Shown here piece by piece: positions 53,721-63,796 of a stretch of DNA of 64,000 bases; positions within the stretch are counted from its first letter, which is position 1, and each line of letters opens with the position of its first letter. The notes under the pieces were generated by a model that did not search any database, was not told where the DNA came from, and was given only the letters and a program-made list of their open reading frames with translations. This stretch comes from Cellulomonas aerilata (GTDB taxonomy: Bacteria; Actinomycetota; Actinomycetes; Actinomycetales; Cellulomonadaceae). A program made the position numbers and the translations under genes. Where the stretch lies: assembly GCF_007991755.1 (NCBI RefSeq), contig NZ_BJYY01000012.1, positions 222,880 through 286,879 on the forward strand, in the 5' to 3' direction.

Positions 53721-54857
53721 GTGACGGACGGACCGGTCGCCCACGCGGCGACGTCGGCGCTGCGGCGCGGCGACCCGCTGGCGCGCCTGCGCGCGGGCGG
53801 CGGACCGCCGACCGCCGAGCTGGACGTGCTGCTGTCCGGCCACGTCTTCTTCGACATCGTCTTCACCGACCTCCCGCAGGACCCGGCCCCCGGGACGGAG
53901 GTCTGGGCCGGCGGCATGGGGTCGTCACCGGGTGGGATCTCCAACCTCGCCGTGGCCGCCAGCCGCCTGGGCCTGCGCACCGGGCTAGCGGCCGCGTTCG
54001 GCGACGACGTCTACGGCGAGTGGTGCTGGGACGTGCTCGCGGAGCAGGAGGGCATCGACCTGTCGTGCTCGCGGCGCCTGCCCGGCTGGCACTCCTCGGT
54101 GACGGTGTCCGTGGCGACCCACGGCGACCGCAGCATGATCACGCACGGTCACACCGTCCCGGTCCGGGTCGAGGAGCTCGTCGCCGCCGCACCGCGCACC
54201 CGGGCGGTCATGATCGAGCTCGACGGCGCCGCCGCCGGCGCCGTGCCGTGGTGGAAGCCCGCCGCGGACGCCGGCTCGCTGGTGTTCGCCGACATCGGCT
54301 GGGACCCCACCGGCGCCTGGGACGTCGCCACGCTGGACGCCCTGGCGGACTGCCACGCGTTCACGCCCAACGTGGTCGAGGCCATGGCCTACACCCGCAC
54401 CGGCACGCCGGAGGCCGCCCTCGGCCGGCTCGCGGAGCGGGTCCCCCTGGCGGTGGTGACCTGCGGCGCCGACGGCGCGATGGCGGTCGACGCGACCACG
54501 GGCGAGCGCGCGCAGGTCCCCCGCATCGACGTCCCGGCGACCGACCCGACGGGCGCCGGTGACGTCTTCGCCGCCTCGCTCGTGGTCGGCACGCTCGCCG
54601 GCTGGCCCCTGCAGGACCGGCTGGCCTTCTCGGCCCTGTGCTCGGGCCTCGCCGTCCAGCAGTTCGGCGGCTCGCTCGCGGCGCCCGGCTGGGGGGACAT
54701 CGCCGACTGGTGGCACCGCACGAAGGCGCAGGCGCGCGACGACGAGCTGCTCGCCCGGTACGGGTTCCTCGGGGACGTCATGCCGACGGACCCGGTCGAC
54801 GCGGTCCGCCGCGCCGAGGCCACGCTGACGCGCCAGAGCGACCTGCCGCACCGGTGA
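53721..54857 (+). CDS. PfkB-family sugar kinase
   Basis: About 378 residues. The ribokinase fold is indicated by GGMGSSPGGISNLAVAASRLG and the ATP/anion-hole motif DPTGAGDVFAAS with the catalytic Asp. GGAGG lies four bases before the GTG at 53721; an ATG at 53670 is an alternative. It phosphorylates a sugar or glucoside for the GH4 enzyme or for further breakdown. It is followed by a stem-loop and the ABC importer. Confidence 0.88.
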   Translation: MTDGPVAHAATSALRRGDPLARLRAGGGPPTAELDVLLSGHVFFDIVFTDLPQDPAPGTEVWAGGMGSSPGGISNLAVAASRLGLRTGLAAAFGDDVYGEWCWDVLAEQEGIDLSCSRRLPGWHSSVTVSVATHGDRSMITHGHTVPVRVEELVAAAPRTRAVMIELDGAAAGAVPWWKPAADAGSLVFADIGWDPTGAWDVATLDALADCHAFTPNVVEAMAYTRTGTPEAALGRLAERVPLAVVTCGADGAMAVDATTGERAQVPRIDVPATDPTGAGDVFAASLVVGTLAGWPLQDRLAFSALCSGLAVQQFGGSLAAPGWGDIADWWHRTKAQARDDELLARYGFLGDVMPTDPVDAVRRAEATLTRQSDLPHR

Positions 54858-54866
54858 CGCCCGCCG

Positions 54867-54915
54867 GTCCCGCCGCGCCGGCCGCCCGCGGACGAGCGCG
54901 GGGGCCCGGCGGGAC
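54867..54915 (+). terminator. Stem-loop after the sugar kinase
   Basis: GTCCCGCCG (54867-54875) pairs with CGGCGGGAC (54907-54915), with an inner CCCGCG/CGCGGG stem. It separates the kinase from the ABC operon. Confidence 0.5.
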
Positions 54916-54929
54916 GAGGATGTGTCCCG

Positions 54930-54971
54930 ACGACCGAATCACGACCACCGAACCACGACGACCGAACCACC
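54930..54971 (+). repeat. Three 14-bp direct repeats upstream of the sugar-binding protein
   Basis: Three tandem 14-base units (CGACCGAATCACGA-type) end 15 bases before the ATG of the binding protein. They lie in the presumed leader or promoter and could be a regulator site or slippage product. Confidence 0.6.
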
Positions 54972-54986
54972 GAGAGAAGGACTGGC

Positions 54987-56351
54987 ATGACACAGACGAC
55001 GACGACCCGCTGGTGGGCCGTGATCTCGGTCGCGACCATGCTCGGCGTGGCCGCGTGCACGCCGGGGTCCGGCACCGCCGACGAGCCCGCCGAGCCCTCG
55101 GGCTCCGGTGAGGTGTCGACCGACATCTCCGACGTCGAGGCCACCCTGACGGTGTGGGACCAGGAGGTCCGGGGCGGGCAGAACGAGCAGATCGAGCGGC
55201 TCAACGCGGCCTTCGAGGAGGAGTACCCGGGCATCACGATCGACCGGGTCTCGCAGTCCTTCGACGACCTGGCCACGACCCTGCGGCTGGCGCTGACCGA
55301 CGACGAGGCGCCCGACGTCGTCCAGGCCAACAACGGCCGCGGGACGATGGGCGCCTTCGTCGAGGCCGGGCAGCTGCTGCCGCTCGACGACTACGCCGAC
55401 GCGTACGGGTGGCACGACCGGTACCCCCAGAGCGTGCTGCAGTACTCGACCTACTCCGAGGACGGGACCGTCTTCGGCGAGGGGAGCGTCTACGGCCTCC
55501 CGCAGGTCGGCGAGGTCGTCGGCGTCTACTACAGCCGGTCCAAGCTCGACGCCCTTGGCCTCGAGGTCCCCACCACGTGGGAGGAGCTCGACGCCGCGCT
55601 CGCGACGGCCAAGGCCGCCGGCGAGGTCCCGCTTCAGCTGGGCAACATCGAGGGGTGGCCCGCCGGGCACGTGTTCGGCCCGCTGCAGGCGGCCTACACC
55701 GACCCGGCCGACATCACCAGGCTCGGGCTGGGCAACGCGGGTGCCGCCTGGACCACGCCGGAGAACGAGGCCGCCGCCGCCCAGCTGCAGGGCTGGGTGA
55801 CGTCCGGGTACTTCAACGAGGGCCCGAACGGCACCGACTACGACGCCGCCTGGCAGGCGCTGTCCGAGGGGGACGGGGTCTTCCTCATCGGTGGCTCGTG
55901 GCTCGGTGCGGACCTCGAGGACGCCATGGGTGACGACGTCGGCTTCGTCGTCCCGGCCGCGGAGCCCGGCGGCCCGGTGGCGACCACCGGCGGGACCGGC
56001 CTGCCGTTCGCGGTCACCCGGGACTCCGACGTCCCGGACGTGGCCGCGGCCTACATCGACTTCCTCACCAGCGACGAGGCGATGGAGGTGATCGCGGAGA
56101 CCGGCAACCTGCCGGTCAACCGCTCGGCCGAGCTCGCCCCGGAGAGCGGGGTGCAGAGCGACATCTACGCCGCGTTCGGCCAGGTCACCACGGAAGGGGC
56201 GCTGCTGCCGTACCTGGACTACGCGACCCCGACCATGGGCGACACGCTCGGCCAGTCCCTGCAGAGCCTCATCGCCGGCGAGATGACCCCGGCCGAGCTG
56301 ACGGAGGCCCTCGAGGCCGACTATGGCCAGTTCGTCGGCGCTGCGGGCTGA
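54987..56351 (+). CDS. ABC sugar-binding lipoprotein
   Basis: A 454-residue extracellular solute-binding protein (family 1). The signal peptide ends in a lipobox LGVAAC, with Cys24 lipidated. TLTVWDQEVRGG, PDVVQANNGRG and GLPFAV are typical of carbohydrate-binding members. AAGGA precedes the ATG. It delivers a sugar to the two permeases encoded immediately downstream; the first overlaps its 3' end by 29 bases. Confidence 0.93.
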   Translation: MTQTTTTRWWAVISVATMLGVAACTPGSGTADEPAEPSGSGEVSTDISDVEATLTVWDQEVRGGQNEQIERLNAAFEEEYPGITIDRVSQSFDDLATTLRLALTDDEAPDVVQANNGRGTMGAFVEAGQLLPLDDYADAYGWHDRYPQSVLQYSTYSEDGTVFGEGSVYGLPQVGEVVGVYYSRSKLDALGLEVPTTWEELDAALATAKAAGEVPLQLGNIEGWPAGHVFGPLQAAYTDPADITRLGLGNAGAAWTTPENEAAAAQLQGWVTSGYFNEGPNGTDYDAAWQALSEGDGVFLIGGSWLGADLEDAMGDDVGFVVPAAEPGGPVATTGGTGLPFAVTRDSDVPDVAAAYIDFLTSDEAMEVIAETGNLPVNRSAELAPESGVQSDIYAAFGQVTTEGALLPYLDYATPTMGDTLGQSLQSLIAGEMTPAELTEALEADYGQFVGAAG

Positions 56352-57261
56352 CCCCGCGACCGTGCGGGGCGACGCGGCGCGTCGTCCCGCACGGTCGTGG
56401 CGGCGCCGGCTGGCGCCGTACGGCTTCCTTCTGCCGGCGTTCGTGCTCTACGGCATGTTCCTGCTGGTCCCGATCCTGCGCGCGGCACAGCTGTCGCTGT
56501 TCGAGTGGGACGGGCTGACCCTGGGCACGTTCGTGGGCCTGGACAACTACGCGGCCGTGGTCACCGACCCTCGGCTGCGGGAGGCGTTCGGGCACGCGCT
56601 GGTGCTCGTCGTCTTCTTCTCGCTGCTGCCGGTCGCGATCGGGCTCCTGCTGGCCGCGGTGCTCAACCGGGGACGCGTCCGCGGGCTGCCGTTCTTCCGC
56701 ACGGTGATCTTCCTGCCGCAGGTCGTGGCGATGGTGGTGGTCGCCGTGGCGTGGCGGCAGATCTACGCGCCCGACGGGTGGCTCAACGACGCCCTGCGCG
56801 GCGTGGGGCTGGGATCGCTGACCCGCCCGTGGCTGGGTGACTTCACGTACTCCCTCCCCGCGGTCGGCACCATCGGCACGTGGGTGTCCATGGGACTGGT
56901 CACGGTGCTGCTGCTGGCGGGTATGTCGCGCGTGCCGACCGAGCTCTACGAGGCGGCCCGGCTGGACGGCGCCGGAGCGGTGCGCGAGCTCGTCGCGATC
57001 ACGCTGCCGGCGGTCCGCGCGGAGATCACGGTCGCGCTGACGCTGACGATCATCGCCGCGCTGAAGACGTTCGACCTGGTCTACGTCACCACCGGCGGCG
57101 GCCCGGGCACGTCCACGACCGTGCCGAGCTACGAGGTCTACCGGCGCGCGTTCCAGCTCGGCGAGGTCGGGATGGCCGCCGCCGTCGGCATCACGCTGAT
57201 GGTGCTCATCTTCGCGATCAACCTCGTCGTCAACCGCGTCGGGGACAGGTCCACCACATGA
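56323..57261 (+). CDS. ABC sugar permease, MalF/UgpA type
   Basis: A 312-residue inner-membrane permease with six helices and the EAA loop EAARLDGAGAVRELVAITLP that contacts the ATPase. The start lies inside the binding-protein gene and the stop overlaps the next start as ATGA, so the three genes form one coupled operon. Confidence 0.92.
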   Translation: MASSSALRADPATVRGDAARRPARSWRRRLAPYGFLLPAFVLYGMFLLVPILRAAQLSLFEWDGLTLGTFVGLDNYAAVVTDPRLREAFGHALVLVVFFSLLPVAIGLLLAAVLNRGRVRGLPFFRTVIFLPQVVAMVVVAVAWRQIYAPDGWLNDALRGVGLGSLTRPWLGDFTYSLPAVGTIGTWVSMGLVTVLLLAGMSRVPTELYEAARLDGAGAVRELVAITLPAVRAEITVALTLTIIAALKTFDLVYVTTGGGPGTSTTVPSYEVYRRAFQLGEVGMAAAVGITLMVLIFAINLVVNRVGDRSTT

Positions 57262-58076
57262 CCACCTCGCGCGCCGAGCGCACCGCCAACTACGTCATCC
57301 TCGTCGCCTTCGCGGCGTTCGCCCTGTGGCCGGTCCTGTCCGTCCTGCTCACCGCGGTCGGGCCCGAGACGGCGGCGGTCGCGCGCGAGGGCCGGACCCT
57401 CCACCTCGAGAACTTCGCCGCGGCCTGGACCCAGGGCCGGTTCAGCCAGTACATGGCGACGTCGGTCGTCGTCTCGGTCCTGGTCGTGTCCGTGTCGCTG
57501 GTGTGCTCGGTCATGGCCGGCTACGCGTTCGGCACGATGCGGTTCCGCGGGGAGCAGGCGCTGTTCTACGTGTTCCTGCTCGGCATCATGGTGCCCACCG
57601 AGGCGATCATCGTCCCGCTGTTCTTCGACCTGCGGTCCCTCGGGCTGACGAACACGGTCTGGGGGGTGGCGCTCCCGCAGATCGCGCAGTCCATCGCGTT
57701 CGGGACGTACTGGATGCGCGCGTACTTCCGCGGCGCCAACCGGTCGATCATCGAGGCCGGCCGCCTGGACGGCGCGGGCAGCCACCGCATCCTGTGGCAG
57801 ATCCTCGTCCCGATCGGACGACCGGCGATCACCACCCTGGTGCTGCTCACCTTCATGTGGACGTGGAACGAGTTCCTCATCCCGCTCGTGATGTCCCCGA
57901 GCGGTGACGTGCGCACCGCCCCGCTGGCCCTGGCCTTCTTCCAGGGCCAGCAGGTGCAGGGCACCACCCTGCTCGCGGCGGCGGCCGTCCTGGTGGCCCT
58001 GCCGGTCGTGGTGGTCTACCTGTTCCTCCAGCGGCACTTCATCCGCGGGATGATCGAGGGCGCCGTCCGGGAGTGA
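57258..58076 (+). CDS. ABC sugar permease, MalG/UgpE type
   Basis: A 272-residue permease, partner of the preceding one, with six helices and the EAA loop EAGRLDGAGSHRILWQILVP. No ATPase gene follows. In actinobacteria such importers commonly share a general ATPase (MsiK-type) encoded elsewhere. Confidence 0.92.
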   Translation: MTTSRAERTANYVILVAFAAFALWPVLSVLLTAVGPETAAVAREGRTLHLENFAAAWTQGRFSQYMATSVVVSVLVVSVSLVCSVMAGYAFGTMRFRGEQALFYVFLLGIMVPTEAIIVPLFFDLRSLGLTNTVWGVALPQIAQSIAFGTYWMRAYFRGANRSIIEAGRLDGAGSHRILWQILVPIGRPAITTLVLLTFMWTWNEFLIPLVMSPSGDVRTAPLALAFFQGQQVQGTTLLAAAAVLVALPVVVVYLFLQRHFIRGMIEGAVRE

Positions 58077-58113
58077 CGACGCCCGGGGCCGCGAGCGCGG
58101 CCTCCGGGCGTCG
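58077..58113. terminator. Bidirectional terminator after the ABC operon
   Basis: A hairpin of CGACGCCCGG with CCGGGCGTCG and an inner GGCC stem starts right after the permease stop. It lies between convergent genes. Confidence 0.7.
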
Positions 58114-58133
58114 GAGCAGCTGACCGTCCGGCG

Positions 58134-59543
58134 TCAGGAGACGTTGTCGGTGTACGACACGTCCTTGGTCTCCTTGGACAGGAGCAGCGCGATCAGCGTC
58201 AGGACGGCCGATCCGCTGAGGTAGAGGCCGACCAGGACCGGGCTGCCGTCGGCGGCCCTCCAGAGCGCCACCGCGACGAACGGCGCGAGGGCGGCGCCGA
58301 GGATCGACGCGACGTTGTACGAGATCGCCGACCCGGTGTACCGGACGTTGGTCGGGAACAGCTCCGGCAGGACCGCGCCCATGGGTCCGAAGGTCAGGCC
58401 CATCAAGGTGAACCCGAGGACGAGCAGTCCCATGGTGCCGACGAAGCCGCCGCCGAAGAGCGGCGAGAAGAGCAGGCCGAAGACGAAGATCCCGCTGGTG
58501 ACGGTGAGCAGGGTCCTGCGACGGCCGAACCGCTCGGCCAGCGGGCCGGAGACCAGCGTGAAGATGCCGAAGAAGACGACCCCGGCGATCAGCATGACGA
58601 GGAAGTCGTCACGGGTGTAGCCCAGACCCGGCACGAACGCCTCGGCGTTGAACGGCTTGCCGGCGGCCTCGGCTGCGGCAGCGGCGTCCTCGACGGAGGA
58701 GGCGGTGGTGCCGTAGGTGAGGGTGAACGTCGTCATCAGGTAGAAGAGCACGTAGGTCGCCAGCATGATGAACGTCCCGAGGATCAGCGGGCGCCAGCTG
58801 GAGACGAAGACGCGGGCCAGGGGCAGCTTGGCGACCTCGCCGGTGTCGATCACCTTCTGGAACGCCGGTGTCTCGACGAGCTTGAGGCGCACGTACAGCC
58901 CGACGATCACCAGCAGCGCGGAGGCGAGGAACGGGATCCGCCAGCCCCACGACTCGAAGTCCTCGGCGGACAGCGAGAGGTTGAGGACGAGGAAGAGCAC
59001 GTTGGCGACGATGAACCCGATCGGGGCGCCCAGCTGCGGGAAGGTGCCGTAGATCGCCCGCTTGTTCGCCGGTGCGTTCTCGGTGGCCAGCAGCGCTGCT
59101 CCGGACCACTCGCCACCGAGGCCGAGGCCCTGGCAGAAGCGCATCACGACGAGCAGCGCGGGGGCGAGGAACTCCCAGCCGGGCGTGAGCGCGGTGGGCA
59201 GGCAGCCGATGAGGAAGGTGGCGATGCCCATCACGAGGAGCGAGGCGACCAGGGTGCCCTTGCGGCCGATGCGGTCGCCGAAGTGGCCGAAGATGATCGA
59301 CCCGATCGGGCGCGCGACGAAGGCGACGCCGAAGACGGCGAACGAGGCGAGCAGGGCCGTGGTGGGGTCCTCGTTCACGAAGAACAGGCGCGGGAACACC
59401 AGGACCGCGGCGGTCGCGTACGCGTAGAAGTCGTAGAACTCGATCGACGTGCCGATGAGGCTGGCCAGGATGACGCGACCACGGGAGTTCCCGGGTGCGG
59501 GGGCCGCGGCGGCGGCGGAGGAGGTGGCCGAGACAGATGACAT
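58134..59543 (-). CDS. MHS-family MFS metabolite:H+ symporter
   Basis: A 469-residue transporter with 12 helices. SLIGTSIEFYDFYAYATAAVL split over the first helix, FGHFGDRIGRKGTL and GLGLGGEWSGAALL are signatures of the metabolite:H+ symporter (ShiA/ProP/CitA) branch. It imports an organic acid or osmolyte; which one is unknown. The start at 59543 has GGAG eight bases upstream. Confidence 0.9.
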   Translation of the reverse strand: MSSVSATSSAAAAAPAPGNSRGRVILASLIGTSIEFYDFYAYATAAVLVFPRLFFVNEDPTTALLASFAVFGVAFVARPIGSIIFGHFGDRIGRKGTLVASLLVMGIATFLIGCLPTALTPGWEFLAPALLVVMRFCQGLGLGGEWSGAALLATENAPANKRAIYGTFPQLGAPIGFIVANVLFLVLNLSLSAEDFESWGWRIPFLASALLVIVGLYVRLKLVETPAFQKVIDTGEVAKLPLARVFVSSWRPLILGTFIMLATYVLFYLMTTFTLTYGTTASSVEDAAAAAEAAGKPFNAEAFVPGLGYTRDDFLVMLIAGVVFFGIFTLVSGPLAERFGRRRTLLTVTSGIFVFGLLFSPLFGGGFVGTMGLLVLGFTLMGLTFGPMGAVLPELFPTNVRYTGSAISYNVASILGAALAPFVAVALWRAADGSPVLVGLYLSGSAVLTLIALLLSKETKDVSYTDNVS

Positions 59544-59833
59544 GGAAGGGGCTCCGGTAGGCAGGGCGGGGCGGGGCGTCAGGCGAGGCGTCGATCGGGC
59601 GCCCGGCGCGGTGGAGCGCCGAGGACGGCACGACGGGGCCGCTCGTGACGGCCCGGCGACCCTACTCCCGTCTCGCAGGCCGGTCGTCGGTCGTCCGCCA
59701 TGCGTACCGGTCGTCGTGCACGGCCCGGCGTCCGCCTCGGTCGCCTCCGTCCGGCGGAAGTCCTCCGCCACGGCAGCGCGCTGCCGATGTGGCCCCGGGA
59801 CGGGTCGAGCGGCTCGCCCGGAAGGTGGAGCCC

Positions 59834-61444
59834 ATGTCGACGGACCTGCACGCGCCCGACCTCGGGGGCCGGCGCTACTCGTGGTACTCGCGGTTGCCGA
59901 TCGCGGCGAAGGTCGCGGCCAGCGGAGTGCTCGTCGCGCTCGTCGCGGCGCTGCTCGGGATGGTCGCGCTGGTGCAGATCGACGGCCTGGCGCGCACCCG
60001 GGCGGCCGAGGTGGGGGACGCGGTCCCGTACATCACCGGCCTGCAGGAGGCGGCGTTGACGGCCAAGGCCGCGGCCAACGACGAGCGCGGGTACCTCCTG
60101 ACCGGTGACCCGAAGTTCCGCGACGAGGTCGCGGGTCGGTTCGACAAGCTCGCCGGGCTGCTCGACCAGGCCGAGGAGGACGCGCTGACACCGGACGAGG
60201 TCTCCTCCGTGCAGACCCTGCGCGAGCAGCTCGGTGCGTGGCAGGCGGCGCTCGAGGTGGAGTTCGACCTGTACGAGTCCGACCCCGCCGCAGCGACCGC
60301 CGCAGCGCTCGGTCCCCACCGCGACCTGCGCAAGGCCTACGAGGGGACCTTCACCGGCGCGCAGGAGGCGCCCCTGGCGGCACTCGCGGCCGGAGAGGAG
60401 TTCACCGGCCGTGTCGACACGGCACGCGCCTCCCTCGGGGGCCTGCTCGCGTTCGCCCTCGCCGTCGCCGCGCTCACGTCGTGGCGGCTGACCCGGCGGA
60501 TCCGGTCCGCGGTCGCGTCCCAGGTCGACGGCCTCACCGCCATCGCCGAGGGCGACCTCACCCGCCGGGTGCCGGTCACCTCCGGTGACGAGTTCGGCAC
60601 GATGGGCGCCTCCTACAACCGCGCGTGCGAGCGACTGTCCGGAGCCATGACGGGTGTCGCCGAGAGCGCCGGCTCCCTCGTGAGCACCTCGGGCCGCCTG
60701 ACCGACGTCTCCACCGAGATGGACGACGCCGCCCGGACCTCGTCGGAGCAGGCGAGCGCGGTCGCCGCGGCCGCGGACCAGGTGTCGCGCAACGTCCAGG
60801 TCGTCGCGGCCGGGGCGGAGGAGATGAGCGCGTCCATCCAGGAGATCGCACAGACCTCGTCCGAGGCCGCCAAGGTGGCGGCACGTGCGACGGACGTCGC
60901 GGCACGGACGAACCGTCAGGTCGCCCGCCTCGGGGCCTCCTCCGCCGAGATCGGCGACGTCGTCAAGGTGATCACCTCGATCGCGGAGCAGACCAACCTC
61001 CTCGCGCTCAACGCCACGATCGAGGCGGCGCGGGCCGGAGAGGCCGGCAAGGGCTTCGCCGTCGTGGCCGGTGAGGTCAAGGAGCTGGCCCAGGAGACGG
61101 CGCGCGCCACGCAGGACATCGCGAGCCGCGTCGAGACGATCCAGCAGGAGACCGGCGCAGCGGTGCAGGCCATCGCCGACATCGCCGGCATCATCACTGC
61201 CATCAACGACCACCAGATGACCATCGCGTCGGCCGTGGAGGAGCAGACCGCCACCACGAACGAGATGACGCGCAGCGTGGGCGAGGCCGCCACCGGCTCC
61301 AGCGAGATCGCGGCGAGCATCACCGCCATCGCGGACGCGGTCCACCGCACCACCGGTCACATCGGCCTGGCACGGTCGAGCGCGGGAGACCTCGCCGACA
61401 CGTCGCGCGAGATGACCGACCGCATCGGTGCCTTCAGCTTCTGA
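59834..61444 (+). CDS. Methyl-accepting chemotaxis protein
   Basis: A 536-residue transmembrane chemoreceptor. TM1 (about 23-48), an extracytoplasmic helical bundle of about 150 residues with a CHASE3-like [10 protein letters not shown] motif, TM2 (about 199-217), HAMP (about 218-270) and the cytoplasmic signalling hairpin with [19 protein letters not shown] at its tip. It controls CheA and hence flagellar rotation. GGTGGAG lies just before the ATG. A membrane GGDEF-EAL gene follows 120 bases later. Confidence 0.94.
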   Translation: MSTDLHAPDLGGRRYSWYSRLPIAAKVAASGVLVALVAALLGMVALVQIDGLARTRAAEVGDAVPYITGLQEAALTAKAAANDERGYLLTGDPKFRDEVAGRFDKLAGLLDQAEEDALTPDEVSSVQTLREQLGAWQAALEVEFDLYESDPAAATAAALGPHRDLRKAYEGTFTGAQEAPLAALAAGEEFTGRVDTARASLGGLLAFALAVAALTSWRLTRRIRSAVASQVDGLTAIAEGDLTRRVPVTSGDEFGTMGASYNRACERLSGAMTGVAESAGSLVSTSGRLTDVSTEMDDAARTSSEQASAVAAAADQVSRNVQVVAAGAEEMSASIQEIAQTSSEAAKVAARATDVAARTNRQVARLGASSAEIGDVVKVITSIAEQTNLLALNATIEAARAGEAGKGFAVVAGEVKELAQETARATQDIASRVETIQQETGAAVQAIADIAGIITAINDHQMTIASAVEEQTATTNEMTRSVGEAATGSSEIAASITAIADAVHRTTGHIGLARSSAGDLADTSREMTDRIGAFSF

Positions 61445-61564
61445 TGCCGGGTGTGGTCGGGTCCAGCCGTCGCTCGAGAGGGTCGGACTCCGCCGGAGTG
61501 GTCGTACGGTGAAGCCCGGGCGCGTGCCCGGTCCGGTGTCAGGTCAGCGAACGGGAGGTGCGGC

Positions 61565-63796
61565 GTGCGTCGAGCGGTCATCGGTGCCTATGCCGTCGTG
61601 CTGGCCCTGGGGCTCCCCTACGCGCTGCTCCTGCTGCCCGCCGTCCGGCCTCAGCCCGGCTACAGCGCCGCGATCGACGGCTGGCTGAACGGGCTCGTGG
61701 ACGCCGCCGTGCTCGTGGCGGTGGTCGTCCGGGCGGTGGTCGACAGGCGCGGCAGGACGGGGTGGCTGTGGATCGCCGCCGGGCTCGCGTCCGCCCTCGG
61801 CGCGAGCATCGCGTACTACGCCTACTACCAGTTCCAGCCGGCGAGCGGCCTCACCTGGTCCGACGTCGGGTGGCTCGCCTTCTACGTCCTGCTGTTCGTC
61901 GGCGTGGTGCGCCTGGTGCACGGCCAGGTCCGGCGGGCGTGGGCAGGGCTGTGGTTGGACGGCGTCGTCGCCGGTCTGACGGCGGCGGCACTGGCGGTGG
62001 CCTACGTCCCGGGCGCCGACCCGGTCGTGCCCGGCAACGCCGCCACGGACCTCGTCTGGGCCTACCCGGTCGCGGACCTCATGCTCGTCGCCGTCGCCGT
62101 CGCGGCGCTGGCGATGCTCGGTCGCGCCGGTGGGCGGACCTGGTGGCTGGTCTCCGCGTCGTTCCTCACGTTCGCCGTGACCGACTGGGTGTACGCCGAG
62201 CAGGTGGCCGCCGGCTCCTACGTGGGGGGCGGACCGCTGGACCTCGGCTGGCTGCTCGCCCGGCTCGCGCTCGTCGCGGCCGCCTGGACGTCGCTGAGGC
62301 GTCGTGGTGCCGAGGTGGTCACCGTGGGCGGCTTCCGCATGCTCGCCGTCCCCGGCGCCTGCGCGCTCGCCTCCCTGGGCCTGCTCTTCCACGCGACGAC
62401 GACCACGCTGCCCACGACCGCCACCGCGCTCGCACTCGCCGCCGGCGTCGCTGTCGTCGGCCGGACCATGCTGACCGTGCAGGAGATCCGCACCCTGGCC
62501 GAGGTGACCCGGCAGGCGCGGACGGACGAGCTGACCGGGCTGCCCAACCGCCGTCACTTCTACGACCTGCTCGGCGCAGGTGAGCTGACGCACCGGCACT
62601 GCGCCGTCCTGCTGATCGACCTGGACCGGTTCAAGGAGGTCAACGACTCCCTCGGGCACCGGGAGGGGGACGAGCTCCTGCGTCAGGTCGCGAGGTGGCT
62701 GCGCGAGCTGGTCGCCGACAGCGGCGTGCTGGCCCGGCTGGGCGGGGACGAGTTCGCCATCCTGCTCGACGGTGCGACGCAGGACGACGCCGTGCGGATG
62801 GCTGCCCGCGTGCGGGCCACCCTGCAACGCCCGGTCCAGCTCGGGGCCGCCGCCGTCGTCATCGATGGGAGCGTCGGCATCGCGCTCGCGCCGGAGCACG
62901 CCGGCACGCCCGAGGAGCTGCTCCAGGTGGCGGACCTCGCCATGTACGCGGCCAAGGGCCGCCGCCGGGGGGTCCTGGTGTACGACGAGGCGCGCGACGG
63001 CATGGGCCGGCGCCGCCTGGAGCTCATCGCCGAGCTGCGGCAGGGCATCGGCGAGGGGCAGCTGCGGCTCCACTTCCAGCCGCAGCTGGAGCTGCGGACC
63101 GGCCGCGTGGTCGCCGTCGAGGCGCTCGTGCGCTGGCAGCACCCCACCCGGGGCCTCCTCGGCCCGGGGGACTTCATCGACCTCGCGGAGTCGGCCGGGC
63201 TGATGGGGCTGCTCACCACCTGGGTCGTGGAGGACGCCCTGCGTCAGTGCCGGCAGTGGCGCGACGAGGGCCTGCACCTGCGGGTGGCGGTCAACGTGAG
63301 CCCGTCCGCCGTCGTGGACCGCGCCTTCCCGCAGCAGGTCGAACGCCTGCTGCGTCATCACGGGATCCCGGCCGAGCGCCTGGTGCTGGAGGTGACCGAG
63401 GAGCTCCTCATGAACAACCCGCAGCGGACGGTCGACGCGCTGAGCGTGGTCCGAGGCCTGGGTGTCGGGGTCTCCATCGACGACTACGGGACCGGCTACT
63501 CGAGCCTCGCGTACCTCAAGGACCTCCCGGTCACCGAGCTCAAGCTCGACCGCTCGTTCATCGCGAGCATGGGCTCCAGCGCCCGCAGCTCGGCGATCGT
63601 GCGCTCCACGCTCAACCTGGCCCACGCGCTGGGTCTGCACCTCGTCGCCGAGGGGGTGGAGGACGAGGCCACGCTGCTCGCGCTGGCAGGGCTCGGGTGC
63701 GACCTGGCGCAGGGGTACCACCTGAGCCGACCGCTCGTGGCGGACGACGTCCCGGACGCCGTCCGGCGCATCGCGACGGCCCTCGCTCGCGCGTAG
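61565..63796 (+). CDS. Membrane GGDEF-EAL c-di-GMP turnover protein
   Basis: A 743-residue protein. About nine membrane helices (residues 1-300) form a sensor module. The GGDEF domain has LGGDEFAIL at about 392 and the EAL domain has VEALVRWQHP at about 518, NVSPSAV, DDYGTGYSS, ELKLDRSF and AEGVED, so both halves look catalytically intact. GGAGG lies six bases before the GTG start. It lies downstream of the chemoreceptor, suggesting joint control of motility. Confidence 0.93.
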   Translation: MRRAVIGAYAVVLALGLPYALLLLPAVRPQPGYSAAIDGWLNGLVDAAVLVAVVVRAVVDRRGRTGWLWIAAGLASALGASIAYYAYYQFQPASGLTWSDVGWLAFYVLLFVGVVRLVHGQVRRAWAGLWLDGVVAGLTAAALAVAYVPGADPVVPGNAATDLVWAYPVADLMLVAVAVAALAMLGRAGGRTWWLVSASFLTFAVTDWVYAEQVAAGSYVGGGPLDLGWLLARLALVAAAWTSLRRRGAEVVTVGGFRMLAVPGACALASLGLLFHATTTTLPTTATALALAAGVAVVGRTMLTVQEIRTLAEVTRQARTDELTGLPNRRHFYDLLGAGELTHRHCAVLLIDLDRFKEVNDSLGHREGDELLRQVARWLRELVADSGVLARLGGDEFAILLDGATQDDAVRMAARVRATLQRPVQLGAAAVVIDGSVGIALAPEHAGTPEELLQVADLAMYAAKGRRRGVLVYDEARDGMGRRRLELIAELRQGIGEGQLRLHFQPQLELRTGRVVAVEALVRWQHPTRGLLGPGDFIDLAESAGLMGLLTTWVVEDALRQCRQWRDEGLHLRVAVNVSPSAVVDRAFPQQVERLLRHHGIPAERLVLEVTEELLMNNPQRTVDALSVVRGLGVGVSIDDYGTGYSSLAYLKDLPVTELKLDRSFIASMGSSARSSAIVRSTLNLAHALGLHLVAEGVEDEATLLALAGLGCDLAQGYHLSRPLVADDVPDAVRRIATALARA

